Shown: positions 10,776 to 22,057 of the stretch, piece after piece
Numbering within the stretch: the stretch's first letter is position 1
Layout: every line of letters starts with the position of its first letter
Notes under the pieces: model-generated
Database searches by the model: none
Seen by the model: the letters and a program-made list of their open reading frames with translations, nothing else
What the model was told of the DNA's origin: nothing
NCBI RefSeq assembly: GCF_000485595.1
Contig: NW_014577184.1
Location: 777 to 25,129, forward strand
Reading direction: 5' to 3'
DNA: 24,353 bases
Source of the DNA: Priapulus caudatus
Lineage: Eukaryota; Priapulida; Priapulimorpha; Priapulimorphida; Priapulidae
Translations under genes and position numbers: made by a program

Positions 10776-11343
10776 ATGTCAGTATGTATCATAGTATCTA
10801 CGTGTATAGATATATTCACGGTGAAGCTGTCTCAAAACAGTCACAGCCAGTCACTGCTACAGACATGATCAGAGAGGCGTATCTGAACCCAGCCATGACC
10901 AGCAGATGCCTGTCTCAAACCATTCGCAGCCAACCAAGGCCTAAAACTAGCAAGTGTCAACTAGTTGTAAACTCTTGTAACCCCATCCTGATTCAACTCA
11001 GTATTTGCTTTTGAATTTGTTGCATGATTTCACATCTTTACAGCGTGGCTGCATATAAGAATATAGTATGCCTCAACGAATGCCATCGTAGTTACAGCGA
11101 ATACAAATCCTACATAACAGCACTGAGAGAGGCTAATGACATTGCAAATATCGCAACCATCTTCATCGAAATGCCGGTGAATGACACACAGGGAAAGTGA
11201 CCGTTTACTCTCCCTAAGCACCAAATAAATGTATAGATGGCCTACACAGTGTATTACGTTTATGGTAAGAGCACAGGGATGGTTCACGAAACAGTTACTC
11301 ACATTACCTTAACCACACATACTACCATCTTTTTAATACCATG
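10776..11343. other. Spacer without a recognised gene
   Basis: Unique-looking sequence between microsatellites; no domain-bearing frame on either strand. Confidence 0.4.
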
Positions 11344-11414
11344 ATCTCTCTCTCTCTCTCTCTCTCTCCGTAAATATATATACGCACGCACACACATACG
11401 CACAGAGATGGATG

Positions 11415-11466
<52 letters not shown>

Positions 11467-11529
11467 TAGATATAGATATAGATATAGATAGGTAGGTAGG
11501 TAGGTAAGTTGGTAGGTAAGTAGGTAGGC

Positions 11530-11592
<63 letters not shown>

Positions 11593-11608
11593 CATCTAGA
11601 TAGACAGA
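11344..11608. repeat. CT microsatellite and (GATA)n array
   Basis: A (CT) run at 11344-11368 is followed by GATA/GATAGA arrays at about 11408-11608. A central variant block reads TAGGTAGG, so the array has two pure flanks and a diverged core. All long frames here are simple-repeat artefacts. Confidence 0.96.
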
Positions 11609-11834
11609 TATGCTCACTCATGGTGATATCTTGACATTCCAAATAGAATTGGTACGTTTCACATTAGCAAAGGGGTATACGCCAATAAATGTACTGTAGT
11701 TGTACATTAGTATTAACTGTGGGCGCGCATTAGACATACATAAAAAAACACAAGAATCCGTCTAGTCCTGAAGTCATATTTTATGCAACGCAAACAGCTC
11801 GTGAAACGAACCTAAAACAAGCTTGTACATACCT

Positions 11835-11869
11835 ACGCACGCACGCACGCACGCACGCACGCACACACA

Positions 11870-11921
<52 letters not shown>

Positions 11922-11929
11922 CACACACA
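11835..11929. repeat. (CGCA)n then (CA)n microsatellite
   Basis: Two CGCA tracts separated and followed by CA dinucleotides. Confidence 0.95.
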
Positions 11930-12621
11930 GTCACACAAGTTTGCACGACAATACACTAGTTCTTAAAACACACGTACAAGTGCTTGCATCTTGTGATCGA
12001 TTGGCGCGATACTTTAACTGCTGCATCACCAAATCATACAACACGTATAAAACACCTACAAGGGAGTTGTCTCACAAAAACTATAAACACCGTAAAGAAA
12101 CTAAAACACGTAAAGAACGTATAACGAATAATTTCAATCTAGCAGCAACTAGATTATAGAGAAAGGACGCTGGGATATGAATAGTGTGTTACTTATGTCA
12201 CTGTTGTTTTCAGTGTTTTTTGTTACTTTTTGTGCTTGTCATTACTCGTTGTTGTTGCATGTTCACACATGAGATCTACGATGTTATTCGCGGCACCAAT
12301 TTATAATGGCTTCATGTATAATTACCAAAATCAAGTGTCAAATGTAAGGGTAAAGCAATGCCACCAAGCATAATTAGGATATAACAACCTGATTGCACCA
12401 GCAGAATGTATGAACACGTATGTCTTACATACATTCATCCAGTCAAACTTATATATAAGGGATAACTCAAGAAAAACCCCAATATATCGTTTATAGACAG
12501 GTGTCCACTAACACAGGTTCAACGGAACCTTTGTTTCATGTTCGTGTTCTCTCGCCTTGTACGTAGCCACGAACTCACTCTCCTTTTATCCATTAGATAC
12601 AGTTTGCCCTTGCAGCATCTC
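11930..12621. other. Downstream flank of FBXO9, no clear poly(A) signal
   Basis: This region holds the FBXO9 3' UTR by position. No AATAAA or ATTAAA was found on the minus strand in the first 460 bases after the stop codon. No other gene is recognised. Confidence 0.5.
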
Positions 12622-12733
12622 TTATTGGAGAGGATTCTGTGAGCTGGATGTGTAACTCTTCACTCGCGAGAAGTGGAACGGAGGATAGCTCTTACCATTC
12701 AGCTCAAACTCACTGATGCTGTCCTGGCTGTTC
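12622..12733 (-). CDS. FBXO9 last coding exon
   Basis: Encodes [20 protein letters not shown] then [16 protein letters not shown] and TAA; human [25 protein letters not shown]. Acceptor TGTACCCTTAG. It follows a 2.55-kb intron. Confidence 0.92.
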
Positions 12734-15700
12734 CTAAGGGTACAGAGAATTAAATATTATCGGAATGATTGGCAGAAAATTTGATATGAATATTTTTACC
12801 ATGTAATAGTTGCGTAGACTACTGAACCTTTTTACTCCTAAAGGAGCCTAAGATTATTCACAAATGAAAGTGTCAATGACACTGTAGCTCACCTTGGGTG
12901 TGATAGAAGAGGGAGGGGGATATATAAAGCAAGAGTATATATGGCAGAACTCCCATTATATAGCATATCTCCCATTATATACTCTTGATAATGATACATG
13001 CATAAGTTTTGATGCGAAAAAAAATGTTTCAGATCTGAAAGTCTGAAATCTTGACGAGAGATGGTGCTACGCCTAAATTATGGCCATTTTGGTTTTCGAA
13101 TATCGCGTAAATTAAAACAATAAAATATTCCAGTCAAATTACTCATACTGTAACGAAGAATCTAAAACACAATATTACTGTAACATATGTCTTACAGATG
13201 TTTACATAGAGTAGTCAGTGGAGTTAGACTAGGGGTTCTTTTAGTAATAGTCTATCTAGACACAGCATCGCGCATTTTGTGTGGCCACATTGATGTTACA
13301 GGGAATTGGATAAACGTGTTTTAGGTTAGGCAGATTCTCGAGTCATTGTGAAATAGGGGTGCAGATCTTGTGTAGACATGGCGGGGGTTTTGAGAAGGAC
13401 AGAGATGTAGGAGTGAAGTAGTCTGGTGGTGGTCGGGAGAGTAAGCACACGCGCTTACGCGTGTGTGCGCGTTTATTTGTCTCTTTGTGCAAGATGGACA
13501 CATTGTGTGCGAGCATATATTAAAGTTTATTCAGGTTACTACACAAGTTTGGATTTCTTCTTCATCATTTCTACATCGAACATTAATTCAACGTTACATT
13601 ACACGTATATAGGTATGATTGTAGAGTTGTTGACCAGTTAGAAGAAATAAACGTAATAGGACGTTGTCATCTCTCCCATAGGAGTAACAACTGTTTTGGG
13701 GCTAGCCTTACACATTCACATACGAAAATTTAACAAAATCGAATGAATTTAGTTGGCCATTTTCATTTTTGCCAAAAAGTAGGCGTGGCTCGAAAGTAGG
13801 TCGACTGGCGTGCTCCAAAATAGGAAGTTCAAATCTCTCCCATAGGAGTAACAACTATATTCAATTTGAAACATGTGGGTCAAACGGTTCTTGAGTTATT
13901 GTTGACCATAGGCAGACACTGAAATGCATATGGTGAAATTGCCAAAATCTACCTAATTTAAAAAAAATATCAAAACCCGTGTGATATGTTTTGGGGCCAG
14001 TCCTTATTCATTGACATACTAGAAATGAGCGTGGCTCGAAAGTAGGTCGACTGGCGTGCTCCAAAATAGGACGTTCAAATCTCTCCCATAGGAGTAACAA
14101 CTGCATGCAATTTGAAACATGTGGGGCAAACGGTTCTTGAGTTATCGTTGACCGTAGGCAGACACTGAAATGCATAATGAAATTGCCAAAATCTACCTAA
14201 TTTGCATAATTTAAAAAACAAAACAAAACTTGTGTGATATGTTTTGGGGCCAGTCCTCATTCATTCACATACAAGAAATGAGCAAAATCCATTGAACCTG
14301 AACTGACTTATGGCAATTTCCATTTTTGCCAAAAAGTGGACGTGGGTCGAATGTAGGTCGACTGGCGTGCTCCAAAATAGGACGTTCAACCCTCTCCCAT
14401 AGGAATAACAACTATATGCAATTTGAAACATGTGGGTCAAACGGTTCTTGAGTTATCGTTGACCATAGCCAAATGTTGACGGACGGATGGACGTATGACG
14501 GACGACACCCTATGTCAATAGCTCATCTTGACGATGTTAAGGCGTAGGTTATTTCGAGGTGTATAAGCATTTGGTAATTCTTCTTATTACTATTTGAAAA
14601 TAAGAACGCAAATGCATCTAGAGACGAAAAATAACAGAAATATCGGCTAAAAAATGGTGCCATATTTGCTAATTAATCTAATTCATTGCAAAAAATAAGG
14701 TTACAACATGTAAGATGAGCATATCTGCCTTACTTATGTAGGGAATGAAAGTCAAATGGAGTAAGGTTCACATTTTATACACTGTCTTGGGAAACTTTTC
14801 ACTCTGAATAAATGTTCACGAATATACCGTTTCAGGTGATTAATGTATCGGCCAAAAGATTTCGATTCACGATGAATAAACAAATTTTAATATAACCTAA
14901 GACTTCAATATGGCTGCTCATCTTTTACTGAGCCGATGAGACGAAACATGGAGCAATCGGCAATGGCTTATGTGAATGTCAATCACAGAACAATGCTAAT
15001 AAGGAATCGCCGTACCCTATTGCATGCACGGCAAGTATACACATAATAGCGTGAGCCTATGTATACTGAATGAATGTGCATCCACTGCCGTGTTTGTGAC
15101 TGCACGACCACGGTTCGTTAACAATTAACGAGTGTCATTGTAACGAGTTGCCGACTCTCATTAACGACTAGCGTATGGCAGTCGCGCGCTCACTCCACAT
15201 ACGTAGGTTCACGGTAATACGAAAGTAAACGATTCTTCCATCTTACGACTCCATATCAAAGATAGAGCGACATAGAAAACTCACTTGTTCAACGTGTGGA
15301 TGGAGTAGTATTGCCAGGCGAGTTGACAGTGCGTTCGCATCCCGATGTTCTTCAACTGAAATTCCTGGTAACAGATCATCACAACATGACATGACGTTGT
15401 TGTTGTTGGCCAGAACATCGCAGTGCTTACAGCACGATTCAGTTTAGACTGGTTCCCTATCCATAATGTATCACCACTGCATGTGCAACAGCGACTGAAA
15501 GGCGGAACAGGTATGGAACAGCGTCCATTTTGGTCCGAAGGAAAAATCATTGCTCCGGTGACATCCTATATTAGGACAATTATATCATTCAATAACACAA
15601 ATGCACAAAAAATAACTATATTAACGATTCAAATTCTTGCGAAATATTTCGTACGCGAACATACACGAGTTTCCACCTCTCGAATAGCATGAACCACCAA

Positions 15701-18700
15701 TATGGCCGCCGTTTGTTTACACGTGACGCATAGCAACGCGACACCTCACTCATCGCTCGCGCGCGTAGCACAACGCACCATGTGGAAGGTTCGCTCGGAC
15801 TCGGCCTGCAGCTGCTGCTGGTGCCGCTTGCGGTAGCGGCTGTAGTAGTTGCTCTCGCGCTCCTTGTGCTTCTTCACGACGACGGTGATCGCGTTGGCGA
15901 CCATGCGGTAGTGGCCGACCATCAGCGCGGTTGTCTTGCCATCGCGCGGCGTGCGCAGCTTGGGCAGTGTCGCCGGCGGGTCGTCAGGCGTCGTCAGCAT
16001 CATCGCAGTACCTGCGAGCGTGTGCAGAACGTAGGTGGGTGAATGACACCGTCAGAACGGAGGTAGGTAAGACATAGATGATACGGGTTGAAGGACACGT
16101 GCATATAACACTGGTAGAACGGAGGTAGGTAAGACATAGATGATACGGGTTGGACGACACGTGCATATAACACTGGTAGAACGGATGTAGGTAAGACATA
16201 GATGATACGGGTTGGACGACACGTGCATATAACACTGGTAGAACGGAGGTAGGTAAGACATAGATGATACGGGTTGAACGACACGTGCATATAACACTGG
16301 TAGAACGGAGGTAGGTAAGACGTAGGTCACACATCGTCAGCATTGTAACATGTAACACATCGTCAGCATCATCGCAGTACCTGCGAGCGTGTGCAGAACG
16401 TAGGTGGGTGAATGACATCGTCAGAACGGAGGTAGGTAACACATAGATGATACAGGTTGAATGACAGGGGTGAATGACACCTGCTTACAACCCCATCAGA
16501 ATGGAGGTAGGCAACATGTAAATGATACGGGTCATGCAAATAACACCGTCACGTCGCGTTAGCATCATTGCAGTAAAGGCAACGTTGTAAGCAGTAATGC
16601 CATTAATTTGTGCACGTAAATAGCACAGGTGAATTATACCCGTAAATAACATCGGTAAATAACACAGGTAAAAAATGTAGGTACATAACACAGGTGAAAA
16701 AAGTAGTTTGAGATTGCCACCAGATAGTAGTAGCTGACAAGAGCTGAAAATAACTACAGTAGTCACATACTGCAATCTGGTGGCAAGCCAAATAAATATC
16801 ATTGAACATTGAACATTGGCGAACCGTTTCAAGCAAGTCAATATACTTGAACTTATCTCGATATCAACCAACTTGCACTATTATCATGACAGTTGATGAA
16901 CGTATTTCGACACACATGTAGCGTCTGTGATGCATACCATCAGGCCAGAAACGCAGGTATCTGTAGTAGTTGACGGTGTGCCAAGGTCGGTAGAAGTTGT
17001 CGAGGGACTGCTCACCATGCCTGACGTAGGTTGTCTTGCTGATGTAACAGCCTGCAATGCACCAACACACTCACGCATGTGTCGCCGTGCCTGCATTCAC
17101 AGGTTTTGTACATGTATGAATGTAGATGCACCCACCCAAAAGGTTTTTACACCTGAGGCAAAACGTTTGAGGAAACGTTCCAGTTTTCGAGGATTTTAAA
17201 GATCCATTTTACACGACTGCAAGATTTTAGCTGAATACAATAATTGTACCTTGTCTCGCCCAATCAGTGATTAGTGAACAAACATTTAGATTAAGGGAAA
17301 TTTATTGTCTCTCATATAATAAAGACGTGCTCCATTCCTACGATCAAACATAATTTACACAAACTGAAATTTGGCAATTTTCAACTCTATGAATGCAGGA
17401 CTTCTATGAACCCTGGTATATGCATGTATACAAATGCCTATATGTACACGCATGCACACACGTACATGTAATTACAGACATGCATACACATGTCTTGAGC
17501 GTTGTCTATTATATCAAATTGTACAACCCGTCGCTGCAGAATCATATTTTGGCTGGCAGCACGTTCTCTAAGGGTAAACGACGACTTTTGTTTGCCCGTA
17601 AAATTAGTGAGAGTATGGGCAGCGGTAGAATTTATATAATATTCATTCAGAAGCTTCGGCTGGGATGCGAGTTGTGTTGTACTCACCGTTGTACCTGACA
17701 TGAGGACGTAGAATGTACATGTTCCTCCAGCTGCCGTACGTGGTTGGGCTTCCACAAGTAACTCCAAACACTCTACAACGAGATATTTGTGAAAACCCGA
17801 ATAAGACATCTACGAATGACAGGCATTCTGCAGGACGATGAGTGTTGCCATCCACTGTTAACTCGTGCAAAGATACCCTAAAAGTTCAGTTTTATCTAAC
17901 CAGGGTCATAGCGCTAATTTAATGGGTAAATTTTGACCAAGGTGAAAACACAGCAGGATTAAAGCTTTATTTTGCTTAAAGATACTGCAAACGTTGCTTG
18001 AAGTAAGTTGTGATAAATGGTTTGGAGTAGCTGAGGGTGCATTGAGGCTTTAAGCAAATTCATTATGTTATAGTCTCCCATTCACATATTTTTTCACATT
18101 TAAAACAACAACTTACGAATACATTTATTAAAATCTATGAATTAAATACTAGATATATGTGATGTTTTTATTCTATTTTATTATCTATTTATATACTTTC
18201 ATAACGTTTGCCTTTACAAGCACTACATACGAACACCGGCCACCTGTTCAATATGGCCTCGAGATCAAGAAAATAAAATTTCAATGATTAATTAACTATT
18301 TAATAAATATAAAATGTCATTTTAATTTTAACTCAAACTAAAAGGAATACTAGAGACTGCAGTGCTCACTTCTCGCAGGCAAGTCGCCAGATCTCTCGGT
18401 CTCGGGCGCAGACGTAGAAACCACGGCTAACTCCGGCAAGCTGCTCCAGTGATCTCATGTCCAGCTCAGATGACACGACCCACTTGAAGATGTAGACTAG
18501 GACCTCGACTGGCAGTGCCGATATGTGGACACACTGCACCAAGATACAAGCAACAAAGTGAATTTGTTTTGCCTCTATTCATGGAGCATAGGATCTCTGT
18601 TGATACATCGCTTTGGTTTCTATAACTTCGCCCAGATCGCAGATGTGCAGAAACTGTGAAAGAAAAACTTTCTAAGACTGTAAGATTTTAGCAAAAATGA

Positions 18701-20669
18701 AATCGTTGGCCCTTGTATTGTCCAATCCGTGATCAGTGAATAAAGTCTTGGATGAAGCAACTTTACTGCCTCTCGGGCAACCTTCTAAGATCAAACATAA
18801 TGAAATCTAATTTTGCAGGCCTTCCAAGGACCATAGCCTATTCTCCAGCACTTTCCAGAGCTTGAAAATTGTATTTTAAAATTCCAGGCCCTTCCAGATT
18901 TTTCCAGGGCTCATACGAACCTCTGAACTAGCAACTGCACTATTTACCTTCTGCTCTGACTCAGGATGACAGGTCTTGGAGACGTCACCCTGCTCAAGCT
19001 TCAGCATGTTAAACTTGGCCACTAGGGCCTTGCTCGGATCTTGTTCAGCGTCGTTATCTCCAGCCTCCTCATCCTCGCTGTCCGACTCTCCGCTCTCTGT
19101 CATCGTGTCCGAATCCCTGCGGAAACACTCGTAATCATCACTACCTCGTCATGTAGCATCCCACGTATTCTTTCAAGATTTCAACTGTCAAACGGGAGCC
19201 CTTGTTCGGATTTTCGTTAATGCCACGGGCATAGCGTGTTAATTTTGGGCAACCATTACAAGTTCTTCCCCTGTGTCCGAATAATAAGAAAAGGCAATGT
19301 CGCCACTTTTTAACAGTTTCAATAAATGTCTGACATTGTTATAATATTAATTCTGAACGTCCAAATCCCTGCAATGATTAGCAAATTGGAAATCATTCAT
19401 GATCACCTGACAGATGTCAAATATTTCAATCTGTCAATCGTTTCTGACGTTAAAATAAACTGCCATCACATGCCTCACACTATACTCCACCGGCAGCCTC
19501 ATATTTTGCATCCCAAATCATAATCATAAATGTTTTTCTAGCTGTATACTACAAACTCACTCTTCGCTCTCATAGTCGGTCTCACTAATCTGGTTCCCCC
19601 TATTCTGGGAGCTTTCTTGAATCCGAAACTCAATATCGGGCACTAGTTGTATTGCGCGCCGATAGAAACCGATCGCTGAAATGCAACAGGTAAAAATACT
19701 TAAAAAAGAGGAAGAATTAGGTGTGTTTATGCATGTAATTGAACCTATTTGAATCTGTTTGCGAGATCTAAATCATTTAAAGGCAGAAAATTTTCACAAA
19801 TACAATTGATCTATCCCATGTTGTGTGATTGACAAGAAGCTCTAGCCAATCATTGCTGCGATAGCATCTTTCACAAAACAGTGCTTAGCAACAAAGTGTC
19901 ACAACGCCAAAAATTTCGCATTCATACATAGAAAACACGTACGGTACACACTGTGTGAGCTTGACCGACCTCGCAAACATACTCGGGCGTGAGTGGTTAC
20001 CTTGCTGAGACGGTTAAATCAATAGTGGATATATACAGTGGAACCCTGATTTTACGCGCCCCGATTTAACGCGAATTTGGATATAACGCGATAAGTCGTT
20101 GGACCCCCTTTCTTTTGCTCTTATATAGCCACGTACATATAACCCCGATTTAGTGTGACCCCTCTTGTTTTGCGATGGCATTTTATGGACCCCAACCATC
20201 GCGTTACACTGTACCTTCATAGAGGTTGCCACACTTCTCAGCATCCACACCCTGCTGAAAGAGTTCTTCTGCTTGCTCTGCTTCATTAGGCTCCTGCCTC
20301 GTTGATGACTTCCGCCTCCGCCTGCAATAAGTGCATTCACACACGTAACTCGCTATCAACGAGGCCCTTTAACCAATTTCAGCGAGTCTCTACCTCTGGA
20401 ATTTTAGTTTGACGTTTTTTGCGGGGAAACAGGTGAAATGCTACATGCCTGCCTCCGCCGGCCGTCAGCTCCTGTTGCCACTGCAGCCGGAACTGCTCCA
20501 GACGCGTGTCGAGGCTGTTGCTCACCGTCGCCGCCGGCGACGACTCAGCCTCCTCATCCTCACTCTCCTCGTCGATCCCTTCCTGAGCACCTTCCCCTCC
20601 ATTACCGGCGGCTGCCGCTCCGTCACCAGCATCCGCAACGTCGGCCACGGGGATCGGGAAATAATTGTC
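12622..20669 (-). CDS. F-box only protein 9 (FBXO9), ten exons, 5' exon missing
   Basis: FBXO9 is the substrate-recognition subunit of an SCF ubiquitin ligase; in mammals it acts in the cytoplasm and targets TELO2 and TTI1. Ten exons splice in frame to 466 residues plus stop; human FBXO9 has 447. Order in the protein (numbered from the first visible residue): acidic N-terminus 1-45, conserved [12 protein letters not shown] about 50-63, TPR-like stretch about 88-128, acidic serine-rich linker about 139-175, F-box about 207-253 ([16 protein letters not shown]), then the FBXO9-specific region with [56 protein letters not shown] and a C-terminal FSRVKSYT. Exon phases agree at every junction. No ATG lies in frame in the first visible exon, so translation starts in an unseen upstream exon. 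Single-gene identity is strong; exact ends of exon 1 of this model are less sure. Confidence 0.93.
13640..14525. repeat. Tandem repeat inside the last FBXO9 intron
   Basis: Three diverged units share GGTCGACTGGCGTGCTCC, CTCTCCCATAGGAGTAACAA and AAACGGTTCTTGAGTTAT. Units begin near 13785, 14031 and 14342; the middle one lacks about 65 bases (CATTTTTGCCAAAAAGT region). The array ends in GACGGACGGATGGACG and ACACCCTATGTCAATAGCTC, which looks like the end of a dispersed animal repeat family. Confidence 0.8.
15285..15364 (-). CDS. FBXO9 small exon
   Basis: An 80-base exon encoding [20 protein letters not shown] and SIHTLNK; it aligns with human [20 protein letters not shown]. Acceptor CTGTTACCAG, donor AA|GTGAGT. 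Divergent, but phase and position fit exactly. Confidence 0.85.
15779..16011 (-). CDS. FBXO9 exon 9 (MMLTTP exon)
   Basis: Encodes [30 protein letters not shown], a basic [18 protein letters not shown] stretch and TFHM; human MMLTTPEEP...LLGHYRL...SFHV. It is strikingly GC-rich compared with the other exons and includes several CAG-rich glutamine codons. Acceptor CACGCTCGCAG, donor ATG|GTGCGT. A minisatellite begins directly upstream of it. Confidence 0.95.
16012..16590. repeat. 62-bp minisatellite with exon-edge copies
   Basis: Four full units of exactly 62 bases start at 16071, 16133, 16195 and 16257 (GACATAGATGATACGGGTTG ... GGAGGTAGGTAA). On both sides lie copies of the FBXO9 exon 9 border: GTCAGCATCATCGCAGTACC at the exon (15993-16012), again at 16364-16383, and a decayed form near 16559-16576. 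Further decayed units extend to about 16700. Confidence 0.9.
16938..17051 (-). CDS. FBXO9 conserved-core exon
   Basis: Encodes [20 protein letters not shown] and [10 protein letters not shown], the most conserved part of FBXO9. Acceptor GTGCATTGCAG, donor G|GTATGC. Confidence 0.96.
17687..17772 (-). CDS. FBXO9 exon after the F-box
   Basis: Encodes [19 protein letters not shown] then ILRPHVRYN; human VWGRSC...YTSWREMFLERPRVRFDG. Acceptor TCGTTGTAG, donor G|GTGAGT. Confidence 0.92.
18370..18533 (-). CDS. FBXO9 F-box exon
   Basis: Encodes [49 protein letters not shown]; human has [20 protein letters not shown]. The LP..V...IF core and the terminal IW are the Skp1-binding F-box pattern. Acceptor TTGGTGCAG, donor AA|GTGAGC. 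Confidence 0.96.
18948..19116 (-). CDS. FBXO9 exon (acidic linker)
   Basis: Encodes [19 protein letters not shown], then [10 protein letters not shown] and CHPESEQK, corresponding to the human stretch around LSYFQQQL and LCQPELE. The acidic serine runs (S-D-S-E-D-E-E) resemble CK2 sites. Acceptor TTCCGCAG, donor AAG|GTAAAT. Confidence 0.88.
19561..19675 (-). CDS. FBXO9 exon (TPR-like end)
   Basis: Encodes [19 protein letters not shown], matching human [18 protein letters not shown], then a serine/glutamate-rich stretch. Acceptor TTGCATTTCAG, donor GA|GTGAGT. Confidence 0.93.
20036..20211. mobile_element. Pogo/Tigger-like MITE at an FBXO9 splice donor
   Basis: The ends are CAGTG...CACTG, flanked by TA on both sides (20034-20035 and 20212-20213), as for Tc1/mariner/pogo insertions. 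The interior has the typical AACCCTGATTTTACGCG and ATATAACGCGATAA motifs, repeated inverted near the right end (ACCATCGCGTTACACTG). At 176 bp it has no coding capacity. The inverted repeats are imperfect beyond the first five bases. Confidence 0.7.
20215..20321 (-). CDS. FBXO9 exon (TPR-like start)
   Basis: Encodes [10 protein letters not shown] then [20 protein letters not shown], matching human [20 protein letters not shown]. Acceptor CTTATTGCAG; donor GAAG|GTACAG, whose bases from +4 onward belong to an inserted MITE. Confidence 0.9.
20449..20669 (-). CDS. FBXO9 first visible coding exon
   Basis: It encodes [15 protein letters not shown], an alanine/glycine and Glu/Asp-rich region, then [17 protein letters not shown]. 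The acceptor CGCACAG at 20675-20670 is the best candidate; the frame is closed by TGA near 20700. The frame needs an end in phase 2. The best fit is a GC donor, CAG|GCATGT, at 20449/20448. A weaker GT alternative is CCT|GTTTCC a few codons later. Confidence 0.75.
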
Positions 20670-20763
20670 CTGTGCGTTGGAAAATTTGACGTAGTCTCAG
20701 CATAACAGGGGGAAACAGGAAATTTGGCTGTCTTCATCTGCCAAATTTGCATCATAAAGCACA

Positions 20764-21003
20764 AAGTGCATTACTAAGGTCGATGTTTACATAGTGTGTG
20801 ACCATTGTAGGAAACATTTGCTCGTGAAGGATCTTAATTAAATTACAACAACAATAACAACAACAACAACGGCAACAACAACGTTAAAACAATATAACAG
20901 GATCAGCAGCTACAACAAAAAGAATAACAACAACTACAAATACAGTAACGAAAAGAATAACATTACAACAACAACTGTCACAGACCGGGGGGGGGGGGGG
21001 GGG
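20764..21003. repeat. (CAA)n-like tract and poly-G run
   Basis: Imperfect CAA/ACAATAACA repeats at about 20844-20972 are followed by 17 consecutive G at 20987-21003. Confidence 0.9.
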
Positions 21004-21294
21004 TCTGGTATGTTTTAATTAGGTTACTGAGGAAAAATCTTTATTTATCTAGCTTGGAATTTCTATAGGTGGGTTTTAAAAGACCACATGGCTAGATATT
21101 ATCTAGGGTATTAAATTACAAAAATTAGAAGATGGTGAAGTATTATATCTGAAAAAGATTGGATTTAGCTGTTTAGAAATTTTCAGCAAAAAAATAATGT
21201 GTTAGCAATGGTGCGAATAAATGAATAAAAATACACAGAATGCTAAACTCGCCAGAATAATCTTCTCCTATTTGTTCTTTTTCTGTTGAACAGA

Positions 21295-21636
21295 CTATAG
21301 CAGGGGTAGAAATTAACTTTTGAACACGGGAGTCCAACAAACTCCCTACCATCAAAAAGAGGGAGTCCGCAGCAAAATGAGGGAGTCCGCAGTCTGAGGT
21401 TCAAAATTAAAGATATTATCAATAACGCATGTGTTTGCATGCCTGCCAAATTTTATTTGGACATTAGCTGAAAAATACGGTAATTCCGCGAGGCTGTGCT
21501 CTGGAACGAACTAGTTAGTGATGGCAGAATTTTCAGGGAGTCACACGGACTCCTGCATATGTCAAATCAGGGTGTCCGACAGTAAATCAGGGAGTATTTG
21601 ACTCTGGACTCCCGTTAATTTCGCACCCTGCTATAG
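21295..21636. mobile_element. Inverted-repeat element flanked by CTATAG
   Basis: The left end CAGGGGTAGAAATTAAC and the right end (minus strand CAGGGTGCGAAATTAACGGG) are inverted copies, flanked by CTATAG on both sides. The element interior is 21301-21630. It contains repeated GGGAGTCCGCAG and GGGAGTC motifs in both orientations. CTATAG is itself palindromic, so it could be a 6-bp target duplication or part of the terminal repeat. No coding sequence. Confidence 0.65.
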
Positions 21637-21864
21637 CCATTTACATTTGGCAAAGTAGGAGTTTTCCACAGGAATTCCCCACATTTCGTGTTTATTTAGT
21701 ATTTACCATCATTTTATTACTGAAAGTGAAAGTGAAACGCTTTAACTTGCATAATGCAAGGGAATAAATTTCTTACAAAACAAAGTGCTTTAGTCTACTG
21801 CACAGTTTAGTACTAGCAGGAATAGTATCATTTAGTACTACTAGTACTAGTTAGCCTCGCTGTC
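21637..21864. other. Spacer with TAGTAC-rich sequence
   Basis: No gene. ACTAGTAC/TAGTACTA runs near 21806-21851 resemble those at 22877-22893 and 22995-23020. Confidence 0.45.
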
Positions 21865-21988
21865 CCGTAAAGTTTGGACGCTCACCCAAAACTGGACGCT
21901 GCTAATTAAGTGGGCATGTGCGCAGGCGACTCTTGTTTTGCAGGGCCGTAGGCATGCTCAGGGTTCTCCCCAGGATGAAATTTAAACT

Positions 21989-22057
21989 GGGGGAGGGGGA
22001 AGGGGGGAGGGTAGCGGGAGGAAGGGGGGAGGGGAAACTAAGGGGGGTCCGGGGGCC
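21989..22057 (+). other. G-rich block with quadruplex potential
   Basis: Many runs of 3-6 G with short gaps on the plus strand (GGGGGAGGGGGAAGGGGGG and following). It meets the simple G4 pattern repeatedly. It lies inside element A. Confidence 0.7.

Noticed and set aside
11299-11642. Overlapping minus-strand frames rich in Ser-Ile-Tyr-Leu
   Set aside because: All are readings of the GATA array.
15281-15550. 89-codon minus-strand frame as a separate gene
   Set aside because: Only its 3' part (15285-15364) is coding, as an FBXO9 exon; the rest is intron.
16071-16318. Regular 62-bp repeats as a CRISPR array
   Set aside because: Units are identical throughout with no unique spacers, in an animal intron.
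15984-16442. Minus-strand frames of up to 152 codons with repeated YLRST and PTRIIYVLP motifs
   Set aside because: They are readings of the 62-bp minisatellite in the FBXO9 intron.
20409-20705. Plus-strand frames of 83-98 codons
   Set aside because: Shadows of the GC-rich FBXO9 exon on the other strand.
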